A model generated the notes under the pieces. It was not told the DNA's origin. It searched no databases and saw nothing but the letters and a program-made list of their open reading frames with translations. 64,000 nucleotides of DNA, taken from positions 7,141,501-7,205,500 of the forward strand of contig JABWDB010000011.1 of the NCBI GenBank assembly GCA_019614645.1, written 5' to 3'. Numbering within the stretch: position 1 is the stretch's first letter; each line of letters begins with the position of its first letter. Positions 35,557 to 44,666 of the stretch are shown here, piece after piece. The stretch comes from Stratiolaelaps scimitus. Lineage: Eukaryota > Arthropoda > Arachnida > Mesostigmata > Laelapidae. Both the position numbers and the translations under genes were made by a program.

Positions 35557-37567
35557 TTAATTATTATCTTCCTGCGGGACAATCGTTGTCCCGTTCGTTT
35601 GTGTAGGCGCCGCCTCTCGGAGACGTTCCACATCGTCGATCGTGTCGGGCAACTGCTTGTTCAGAGTTTCCGGAAGCATGTAGACACAGCCAATGGCCAG
35701 CATGCACGAAGCTATATATAGTATGAAGGGCACGGTGTGATGAGTCCAGCGGCCGACGTCCGTGACGAACGGAGCCATCATCGCGGCGATTCGAGAACAC
35801 ATCATGCAGGTGGCAAAGCCGACGCTCCGCGCCGGCGTCGGATTGATCTCGTGCACGATGAGCCCCTTCACGTAACCAAACGTGTATAGGAAGAATCGCA
35901 CTATCATCATCCCCCAGACCTTTGTTTTTTGCCACTCGTCGTCGAGAAAGTAGACCCCGCTGAACATGATCATGGAAAGTAGCAGATTGACGATCTGGGA
36001 CTGTCGTCGCCGGCATTTGCGGATGAGGTACATCCCAATGAAGGCTGAGGGGAACTCGGACGTCGTCGAGATGGCAAAATTTAGGTGGGGATTGCCAGGC
36101 AGCCGATGGGCGTTCACCGCCATGTAGTAGCCGGTGAACGAGTCGGCGAAGCTGAGAAGGCCGAGGCGCACGATGTTCCGTCGAAGCACCGGAACTTTGA
36201 CGAGGTCGACAAAGCCGAGGTTCTTGCTCTTGGCAGCGCTTTCGCTTTCGGCGTGGACGGCGAGCTTTGACATGACCTTCGACATGGGAGGCACCGGTCG
36301 TCTGTTCCTCTTGAGAATCTTGACTATGACTGCTTCAGCCTTCGTGAGCTGATGTTTCGCCAATAACCACTTGGGGGATTCTTGTAAGAGGAATATGAAA
36401 GGTATTAGTAGAAATCCGGCGAGGCCTATCGCTAGCTGCATGTGGCGGAAATTCTTCAGATAATACGACAACACTGGAATGAACATTAGTGGTATCGCAT
36501 AGCCAACACCGAATCCGATATTGGCGTAAATTCGGTCCTTTTTCGACATGATCTCCATGAATATCGTGACAACAGCCACAGTTAGGCCTGATATTGAACC
36601 TGACATGACGCAGCGTAGAACGTTGAATACAGTAAAGCTGGAGACAAATGTCGCTGATAGCGCTGTACAGATCAATACGCTAAGAGCAATTACAAACGTA
36701 AACTTTCGACCGAACTTGTCAGATAAGATTCCGCAAACGACCACCCCGACAAAGGAGCCGGCCATAATGATGCTCTGCATCGCCGATCGCTTCCAGGCGT
36801 CACGGCAGACGAGTAGCCATTCTTCGGTCGCCGTATTGCCATAGTCATCGTTGTTGAACACCCATCCATGCGTGCAAGGTAGCGTTTGTTCCGGATCGAC
36901 GCGACCGCCCCACTCCGTGTCAGGATCGGGAATCCACTTGTACATGAGACATTCGCTTGGCATCTGCGAAGTGTCTGATTGGCGTGGCACTCCATTGTCC
37001 TTCCACCAATCCTCTGGAACGCTGGAGTTCGGGGGGGCGCACCAGTGGGGCACATCGGCTGCCATCAAGGGTGACATCATGTTCGTCCATGCCATCGGGT
37101 ACGCCCGGAGGCAGGCGAGCAGCAGGACCAGCCCTGTGGACGGAAACTTCAACCTTAGGTGGTAGGTGCGATTCATGAAAAATCGTTTGCGACCGAGAGA
37201 CGCACATCGCACTCAGCTAGGTACACTGACCTATCGAAATAAGTCCAGCCTTTTCATTAATGTTTATCGTACCTTCGACCACCGCCTACTGCTATGTGAG
37301 AGTCGCATCAACTCGGCGATCATCTTGATACAAAATGCCACCTGTAACGTGGCATCCTTTATGCTGTGTACTCCCCTTTATGCTGTGTACATAAATGAGA
37401 TTGAGAGGATAAGCATCGTTTCTATCACAACATGAACCCTAATCAAACTATATGCTGCAATTTCCCCGTGGAAGCTTCCTAGATAACCGCATTGCCTCAT
37501 CAATCACTCGCTCACCGTGGTAAATTCCGAATCGGCCGATCAGCTGCACTACATCGGTGTCTTCCAT
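35557..37567 (-). CDS. SLC22-type organic ion transporter, copy B (complete, two exons)
   Basis: Exon 1 is 37567-37516 (MEDTDVVQLIGRFGIYH, phase 1) and exon 2 is 37133-35557. Together they total 1629 nt, or 542 aa. The intron is 382 bp, with a GTGAGC donor and a TCCACAG acceptor. The protein follows the SLC22 plan: TM1, then an extracellular loop of about 110 residues with four or more cysteines and a possible N-glycosylation site (NSS), then LVC and TM2. The MFS signature SDKFGRKF follows, then the SLC22-diagnostic ESPKWLLAKH in the loop after TM6, and finally TM7-TM12 ending in MLPETLNKQLPDTIDD. The start is set by the shared 52-nt first exon, not by the artefactual upstream reading of exon 2. 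The family transports organic cations, anions or carnitine-like substrates at the plasma membrane. The substrate is unknown here. It lies in tandem with copy C. Confidence 0.92.
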
Positions 37568-38890
37568 AACAACGTCGGCGGTCGTGCTCTGGCGCTCCGC
37601 TAAAGCCAGGAGGTTTCGGTGCCGTTTCCGTTCCGCCGAGGAAACCGTTCGTGGAGTTCAGGATAGCGCAGCTTCCCGGCCTTCTGTTTTGCAACTCCTG
37701 ATCCCGACCTAGGCGTTAGTTATTCCTAGGCGAATCGTCGATTTCACTGGTCTGCGCGTATAGGACTGCTTCTCGATGCACGCACCTTAGCTCGGACGTC
37801 ATTTCATTCGAAGGTCGCAATCATTCAGCTCATCAGGGTCGACAGCTTGAAACAGGTTGCGATCGTGGGATGGCCCACTCGCAGCACCATCGAGGTTCAT
37901 TGGCTTAGCCTACGAGTACCGCCTACGGTTTGACCTTTCCGACGCCCTTCCGGATGTAGAAACTGATTAATCAAACGCGAAGCTTCGTCCGCCGGCGTCT
38001 TTCTATTCCGCTTGTATCCTTGCTACAGATAGGCATTAGTTGCACGCCATTGGCGAGTCGGACCCCGCAGTGTAAACGAGCTACTTGCAACGCCAATCGC
38101 TACCGGAGGCACAGCGGTCGTCTCGTGAAGGTCGCTGGCATCAACGGGATCGCTCTCTCTTTCTCTCGTCGTTAAGCTTGCTCCACTTTCGCTTCCTCTA
38201 TCGGCCACTGGCTGCTGTGTGACCTCGGTGGGTCCCCTATTCAAACGGTCGTTTGACGTTTTATGACCGCCCTTCGCCTTTAGCAGCTCCTAATCCCCGG
38301 GGAGCTGACATCAACCGCGCTGGAGTCACTTGCGAGCTGAGGTAGAGACACGGCTAGCAGCAAGTGCCAACGGGATATCGCTCGCTCGATAGACGGTGCC
38401 TGTATAATCAGCGGTGAGATGTCGTCGAGGCGATGCGCGGAGGGTCTCAGCAGGGGGCGGCTCCCTTCTATCAGCGGGCGTCAGGTGGATACTAAGTGAC
38501 GAAGTCGTTCCTTTTTCCCCTATTGTATCCATGTTGACCGCTGCTAAAGACAGTCTCCACCTGCACCGTTCCTCTGTATCAGACGACGTTCGATAACGAA
38601 CGAATGATATGTGAAGGTCCGCAAATACGGGAAAAACGGACAGAAAGAACTCTGCCGTAATTCGGCTTGCTTTGATCTAGCTTCGAGCGCTGGCGGCTCG
38701 CAAACGCGGCGTTCATTTTCAATTCATAGTACCAATGAGCTGAGCTTCATTGTGAGCGAGAAACAGTTGCGGAGAAACCCTGCAGCGGTAAGTTTCGAAA
38801 TCGGTGAACCCATAGCCCCTCCCTCCCTCCCTTCCCTTCGGGTCTATTGTTCCTCTCATGGTATAGCTACATATGTACATGATAGTTCGC
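37568..38890. other. Spacer between SLC22 copies B and C
   Basis: This 1.3-kb spacer should carry the promoter of copy B (just right of 37567) and the 3' end of copy C (just left of 38891). No coding similarity, SINE or long microsatellite is seen in it. Confidence 0.5.
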
Positions 38891-40626
38891 TTAATGTTCA
38901 TCTTGCGACACTAAACTAGCCCCTTTGACCGGTTTGGCTAGCGGCTTTTGGAGCAGCTTGACATCTTCGATTGTGTCCGGTAGTGTCTTGTTGAGGGTTT
39001 CTGGCAGCATATAGACGCAGCCTATTCCTATCGTGCAGAGGATCATAAAGACGAGATACGGCACGGCGTAGTGGGTCCAGTCGCCAACGTCCTTGAGGAA
39101 CGGGGCCATCATGCCGGCGATCCGGGAGCACATCATGCACGTGGCGAAACCCGCGCTCCGCGCCGGCGTCGGATTGATCTCGTGCACGTTCACCCACTTG
39201 ACGAAGCCGTACGTAAATAGGAAGAATCGCGCAATCATCATGCCCCACACCTTCGATAGCTTCCACTCGTTGTCGAGGAAGTAGACAACACTGAACGTAA
39301 TCATAGCGAGGACGATGTTGACAATCTGCGACTGGCGCCGCCGGCACTTGCGGATGAGGTACATCCCGATGAGCGCTGAGGGAAATTCGGCGAGAGTGGA
39401 GATGGCGAAGTTCAGCTGCGCATTGCCCGGCAGCCGATGGGCGTTGAGCGCCATGTAATAGCCGGTGAACGAACCCGAAAACCAGAGCACTCCAAGGAAG
39501 AGGATGTTCCGTCGGAGTATCGGAACTCGGACGAGATCGACAAAGCCGAGATTTTTACTCTTGGTTGCACTTTCCGTCTCAGCGTGAACGGCTAATTTCG
39601 GCATGACCCGCGACATATCCGGCACTGGCCGACGGTTTCGCCTGAGAATCGCGACGATGACCTTCTCAGCTTTGACGAGCCGGTGTTTCGCCAATAACCA
39701 CTTGGGGGATTCTTGTAAGAGGAATATGAAAGGAATCAGTAGAAATCCGACGAGGCCTATCGCCAGCTGCATGTGGCGGAAATTCTTCAGGTAGTACGAC
39801 AGTAGCGGAATGAACATTAGTGGTATCGCGTATCCGATGCCGAATCCGACGTTCATATAGATCCGATCTTTCTCCGGCATAATCTCCATAAACATCGTCA
39901 CGACACCAACGGTCAGACCCGATATCGAGCCGGACATCACGCAGCGTAAAGCGTTGAACACGGCAAAACTCGGGACAAACGCGGCCGGAATGCTGGTGCA
40001 CAGCAGTACCACCATTGCAACTATAAACGTGAATTTCCGGCCGAATATATCAGACAGCCTTCCGCAAACGACCACCCCGACGAAGGAGCCGGCCATAATG
40101 AGGCTCTGCATCGCCGATCGCTTCCAGGCGTCACCGCAGACGAGTAGCCATTCTTCAGTAGCCGTATTGCCGTAGGCACTGTTGTTGAACACCCATCCAT
40201 GCGTGCAAGGTAGCGTTTGTTCCGGATCGACGCGACCGCCCCACTCCGTGTCAGGATCGGGAATCCACTTGTACATGAGACATTCGCTTGGCATCTGCTC
40301 GGCATCATCTGATTGGCGTGGCACTCCATTGTCCTTCCACCAATCCTCTGGAACGCTTGAGTTCGGGGGGGCGCACCAGTGGGGCACATCGGCTGCCATC
40401 AAGGGTGACATCATGTTCGTCCATGCCATCGGGTACGCCCGGAGGCAGGCGAGCAGCAGGACCAGCCCTGTGGACCAAGGCGTCAAAGTTAGTGGGTGCT
40501 ACGCCTACAAAAACGCCTATACTCTTCGTGAAATTGTGAAACGTACCGAATAGCAAAACAAAAATAAAAGAAAAAGATGAATAAAAAAAATAGCGGAAAT
40601 AGTCACTCGATAGTATCCTGCTTTGT

Positions 40627-40718
<92 letters not shown>

Positions 40719-40992
40719 ATACGCAATTCTTGGCTCACTTCGCATTCACAGTCCATGAATCCATTCAAAAGCTTCACAAATAACAGCTTCTTTTCGCGGG
40801 CTTAGAGTAGACGACGCACGTCATATTATATTTATAGATAAGACTTATCAATATATATATATATATGGTGCGGCCTGTCAGATAGGGGAACAGCTAAAAG
40901 TCAGCTCGGAAAAAAAATATATATATATATATGCACACACCATGGTAAATCCCAAAGCGGCCGATGACTTGTACAACGTCGGTGTCCTCCAT
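38891..40992 (-). CDS. SLC22-type organic ion transporter, copy C (complete, two exons)
   Basis: Exon 1 is 40992-40941 (MEDTDVVQVIGRFGIYH, phase 1) and exon 2 is 40467-38891, giving 542 aa. The 473-bp intron carries a long (TA)n tract and a copy of repeat R3 close to the GTGTGT donor. The architecture matches copy B: TM1, a cysteine-rich extracellular loop (WCAPPNSS, PCTHGW), SDIFGRKF after TM2, ESPKWLLAKH before the central loop, and a C-terminal half ending MLPETLNKTLPDTIED. Its first about 400 bp of exon 2 is nearly identical to copy B at the nucleotide level, including third positions, while the rest has clearly diverged. The C-terminal tails (KPVKGASLVSQDEH here) share little. The substrate is unknown. 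It is most likely a carrier for xenobiotic or endogenous organic ions or carnitine-like compounds. Confidence 0.92.
40630..40716. repeat. (TA)n microsatellite in SLC22 copy C intron 1
   Basis: About 85 bp of TA repeats with one CATA interruption. It gives rise to spurious Tyr-Ile repeat open frames on both strands. Confidence 0.95.
40868..40912 (+). repeat. Dispersed repeat R3, copy 2 (partial)
   Basis: GCGGCCTGTCAGATAGGGG is followed by AACAGCTAAAAGTCAGCTCGG and an A-run. It matches the 3' half of R3 copy 1. The copy lies in SLC22 copy C intron 1, about 30 bp from the exon 1 splice donor. Confidence 0.6.
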
Positions 40993-41365
40993 CTTTCAGC
41001 CCGCAATCCTTCAGGTCACAGTTCCCGAGGCTGTACCTGTTTTTTTTACAAAGTGGTGCGCTGTGCCGCCTCTAATTAGAGTTGGGTCCTATTTTTGCAA
41101 AAAAAAACAGCTCGCTTATTTCTTGCCAACGGTGTGTCTCTTCAGTGACTCGCTATCCCGGCGGAAACGCTTCTAGACACGTACGACGTGCTTGGCACCC
41201 CAATGTGGTACGCGCAGATCACGTGCGAACTCACTCTGGCACGCGAAGACGTAGTCATAGAATGAGGGTATCCGTATCAGAATCTACCACTCGTGTAACA
41301 TTTCGGATCACAGAGCATCACCTGGACTCTGAGTCAGGCCCGGTCGCTCGCTGACCTTGGCGCTT

Positions 41366-41779
41366 TCAAAATCTCTCATGATACAGATGCAGCGTTGATG
41401 TCACTCGACCGCTCGAGGTGATCCCGAAGACCACTGAAGTCACGGACGGAAGATAGCTGAGGAACAGCTCGTAACGGGGAGCACGACACGAGTGCAGCGC
41501 TGCAACGCGTGTACCGACTTCATGCGGTGATGAAGTCACTTGAGGTGTCATCCGTCGTGGGCGTAAATCTTCAACTTTCTGAAGCAAGTCAAATTTCGCC
41601 GTGATCAATTCGTCACCGGTGACTCCACGCCGGTCTCCTTTACCGCAACGGCGGATCCAGCCTCCCTCCGCCAGCTCAAGACACTGTCCCACCTCGCACA
41701 GACATTGTCTCTTCTCCTGTTGGCCGCCGCAGCGACTGCCGAGCGCGGTGAGGGATGCTGCTATTAGTATTATTATCAT
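41366..41779 (-). CDS. Hypothetical small secreted cysteine-bearing protein (137 aa, uncertain)
   Basis: The open frame starts at an ATG that follows an in-frame stop. It begins with a hydrophobic signal-peptide-like leader (MIIILIAASLTALGS) followed by a cysteine-dense segment (RCGG, RQCLCEVGQC, RRC). The rest, from about residue 50, is unremarkable. The signal-like leader plus six closely spaced cysteines is typical of small secreted proteins. I recognise no family, see no supporting splice structure, and the second half may be non-coding read-through. It is upstream of SLC22 copy C on the same strand. Confidence 0.25.
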   Translation of the reverse strand: MIIILIAASLTALGSRCGGQQEKRQCLCEVGQCLELAEGGWIRRCGKGDRRGVTGDELITAKFDLLQKVEDLRPRRMTPQVTSSPHEVGTRVAALHSCRAPRYELFLSYLPSVTSVVFGITSSGRVTSTLHLYHERF

Positions 41780-42421
41780 TGGTGTGATCGTCGCGGCCAG
41801 TCATCGCCGAGATTACTTTTCCATGTTTTTATTATTGTCCACTTGTCGCACACCGCCTTGTCGGACCATAAACGGCTATTATCGGGGACAGGAATGGCGG
41901 CAATCGTGCCACTATCGAGCTAAGACAACCTGAGCACCGTACGATGGACAGTCGCTCAAAAGCATAGCGATCCAGTCAATGATACATTAGCCGGGTCGCC
42001 TTTCAACACAGACAAATACGTTTTCGCAGCATGTCCCTGCGTTTGCTTGTTCCATGTTCAGCGAAACGTAGTAGACGCGTGATATCTCCTACCTCCGCAT
42101 CGGCTGTCTCGAATTGAAACTATATGATATATGTATACTATTACACAGCCACCACTGCCCCGCGGAGAATCACCCCTAGCTAATTAGTCTCGGTGATGGT
42201 ACCTAGATGTTTCGACCGAAGCAAACATAAGCGTGATATTTCCAGCAAAAATTAACCTTTCTCTTTGATCGGTGCCTGTCAGACGGATTGGCAAGGGACC
42301 GCTCTTACGCTTGAGCCTCTGCGGGCACTCGTTCGAACGTACAGCAATATCAGATAGAGTTGGGTTGTATTTTGAACAACCTCGTGTTCTCTCCATCGAT
42401 TCCTATGATCCCAGAGGTTTT

Positions 42422-42605
42422 CGGGCTGACTCTCAGCCAACATTTAACTTCCACGGTACAACTGCTATTCGCATTGCTTCGTCGGACGGACCCCTTTAAA
42501 TGCAAATGTGGGCAACGGTGGGGATCGAACCCGTGCACCTACGTGTCTCCTCCGATTGCACCGCGGCGCATGAATAATAACACACGAATGCACCACCATG
42601 CTACC
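42422..42605 (+). repeat. tRNA-derived SINE-like family 2, best copy
   Basis: The copy runs from CTGACTCTCAGCCAACATTTAA through GCATTGCTTCGTCGGACGG and CCCTTTAAATGCAAATGTG to the promoter-like head. Read on the minus strand, that head includes GGGTTCGATCCCC (a pol III B box) and GGTGGTGCATTCGTGTG. The element is thus inverted relative to the window. Related copies lie at 4153, 47718 and 56010, with fragments elsewhere. Confidence 0.65.
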
Positions 42606-42748
42606 AAAGGGCTCGACAATATTTCTATGGTCCTGCCAATCGATTCCTATGATCCGAAACCAATACAGCGTTTTAAACGTAAGACTTCTAGCGTCGTGAT
42701 TGTAAGAGACTGCCTTTATGTATATGTTCCGCAAAGGTAGGACCTTCT

Positions 42749-43056
42749 CTATGGACTCTTCCTTTGCCCATCTGGAAAAGCACAAATCGAGATCGCATTT
42801 GTACGATCGCTGTCCACTACCAATGAATCATTAGCTGATGATGAACCCACAGTTTCCGTTGGAATAAATGGCATGTCATATTGAGCTACCAGTTGGCGCA
42901 GTGCGCTAGCCAATTGTCTGTGATGGGAAGTGGCAACTCCGTGGCGGCCCTGCACAAGGTCGTCGAGTCGCCATGCGAGAAGGTTGGACATTGCGGCCAA
43001 CCGGTCAGCCGAAAGCGAAACTATCCTGCAGAGTTTTCTCCGGGAGCTATACGCCA
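42749..43056 (-). CDS. Possible terminal exon of an unidentified gene
   Basis: A plausible acceptor (AATCATTCAG) is followed by an open frame: VAYSSRRKLCRIVSLSADR, then LAWRLDDLVQGRHG, then ALRQLVAQYDMPFIP. It ends in a stop at 42749. Amino-acid composition and the helical Leu/Arg pattern look coding, but I do not recognise the protein and find no matching upstream exon. A degraded transposon fragment or chance open frame remains possible. Confidence 0.2.
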
Positions 43057-43351
43057 CTGAATGATTTCTGTCACTGAGAGACGCACAAAAACGCGTCGCG
43101 GTGTTTTACTTTTGGCACTTTTACATCTAAATGTGAATTAGTAATTATTGGAACTGATAGTTCAGTTACAACACGACACAGTGATCAGTCAAATCGGCAT
43201 GGTGCATACGAACTGGTGTCACACACTATCCGTCGTGTGGTAATTCAGCCAATTTCTGTTGGGCACGGCATAGACGAAGTTATTCCGTGCATCAAGTCGT
43301 AGTTTGCTATTCGATAGCAACGCCCAGGAAATATGGTTCCCACAAAAACTG

Positions 43352-43440
43352 TTTTTCGAGCTGTCAGGCCTCAGCTGTTCCCCTATTTGACAGGCCTCAG
43401 CTCTCTTAACCTTTTAGGTATTACTATGAGGACCTGTCGA
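43352..43440 (-). repeat. Dispersed repeat R3, copy 3 (inverted)
   Basis: The minus strand reads TCATAGTAATACCTAAAAGG, then GAGGCCTGTCAAATAGGGG and AACAGCTGAGG...CAGCTCGAAAAA. All blocks of copy 1 are present in the same order. An internal direct repeat (TCAGGCCTCAGCT/ACAGGCCTCAGCT) is visible. Confidence 0.65.
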
Positions 43441-44052
43441 TCCCACTATGATTCCACAACACAAGTGGAATCATTAGTTCAAGTATCATACTGCCGCATT
43501 CGACCACCATATCCAATACTGTGATATTCAATCGAAAAAAAAAAAAATATATATATATATCATATCATCTTTCTTTTATTCACACGAGTTGTGTAATATT
43601 ATAATATACCTATTTTACAAACAGTGTGATAAGTTTATACATATATATATATATGTAAACGATAAAGTTTTATGATTATCGAACCGCCCACCTGAATCAC
43701 TCTGTGTTTTATCCGACGTGACAAGGGCAGGGATGAGATGTCCCGCCAAACTCTATTCAAATCTCCGTACTTTCAAGATGGCCGCCCCCTTGCGCGATTT
43801 GTTAGCGACTTTCGTTCGAATGTCGAACGAGACTCGACAATCGTACGCTGACTGCTACTACTGATATGTTTTTATAACTTTGTCTCCTTTTATTATTTGT
43901 GTGATAAAGTGAGGGAGTACTTTTAATGAACGCCTTTTAGCTTGGTGAGTTATCTAACTCACAGTGCAATAGACTTAGGGGTTGGTGAGCTGTATTCAAG
44001 CGGTGTGTTGTATTAGGGCACAGCTCGTTTTATGATCAATGTAGCTACGCTC

Positions 44053-44172
44053 AGGATAAAGGTAGAAGTTTATGGGTTTATTGAAGGAACTCGGCAATTG
44101 TTTCAATGCTTAAGCTCTCTTATATGTCATCGTCACGCAGCGGGACTCGGAACCTGCGGCCTCTGGAGCAGG
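44053..44172 (-). repeat. tRNA-derived SINE family 1, copy
   Basis: The minus strand has GGCCGCAGGTTCCGAGTCCCGC (the B box carries a one-base insertion), GATGACATATAAGAGAGCTT, AAGCATTGAAACAATTGCCG and a tail with CAATAAACCCATAAAC. Confidence 0.75.
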
Positions 44173-44252
44173 TGTATCAACGAAATGCTCATGCGTTTTG
44201 ACCTGCCGGCTTCTCAGTATGTACCACCGGATGATCCGTTGTTTGCACACTT

Positions 44253-44256
<4 letters not shown>

Positions 44257-44334
<78 letters not shown>

Positions 44335-44335
44335 T
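44257..44335. repeat. (TA)n microsatellite
   Basis: About 78 bp of nearly pure TA repeat upstream of TMEM186. Confidence 0.95.
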
Positions 44336-44666
44336 TATGATCACATGAAAACATAATGCGTCCATATAATTAGATGCCTAGCCTACGGTTCCACCATAAT
44401 AGTACCGGGCACCGAACGCCAGTAGCGCGCCCGCTGTAATGAATCGAGAACGCTGATCGAAGTCATAAGTAGAATTTTACACTTCCGCCGACCTCTCTAT
44501 CTTGACGGTCTCCGAGCATCTCCTCAAAGTGACACACAACTCTCATCTGTTTCATGACTCCGTCAACACCACCACAAACATAAATGAAGAAGAAACCGCG
44601 CCGGGCGAACGTGAAAATTCGATTTGTACGATTTGTACCTCATCCCATCCCCCCGGGCTTCACAAG

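Larger units (their letters stand above)
40993..44666. other. Region between SLC22 copy C and TMEM186, no firm gene
   Basis: The promoters of both divergent genes lie at its edges. Inside are two minus-strand open frames with some coding character (41366-41779 and 42749-43056, listed separately), a SINE family 2 copy at 42422, R3 copy 3 at 43352, two short (TA)n tracts near 43545 and 43640, a SINE family 1 copy at 44053 and a long (TA)n tract at 44257. Confidence 0.5.

Noticed and set aside
37134..37212. Upstream ATG extension of SLC22 copy B exon 2 (MRCASLGRK...)
   Set aside because: The homologous copies share a separate 52-nt first exon and a conserved TCCACAG acceptor at this boundary, so the extension is intron read-through.
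44032..44340. Open frame ending in a long Tyr-Ile repeat (and its relatives at other TA tracts)
   Set aside because: Pure artefact of reading through (TA)n microsatellites.
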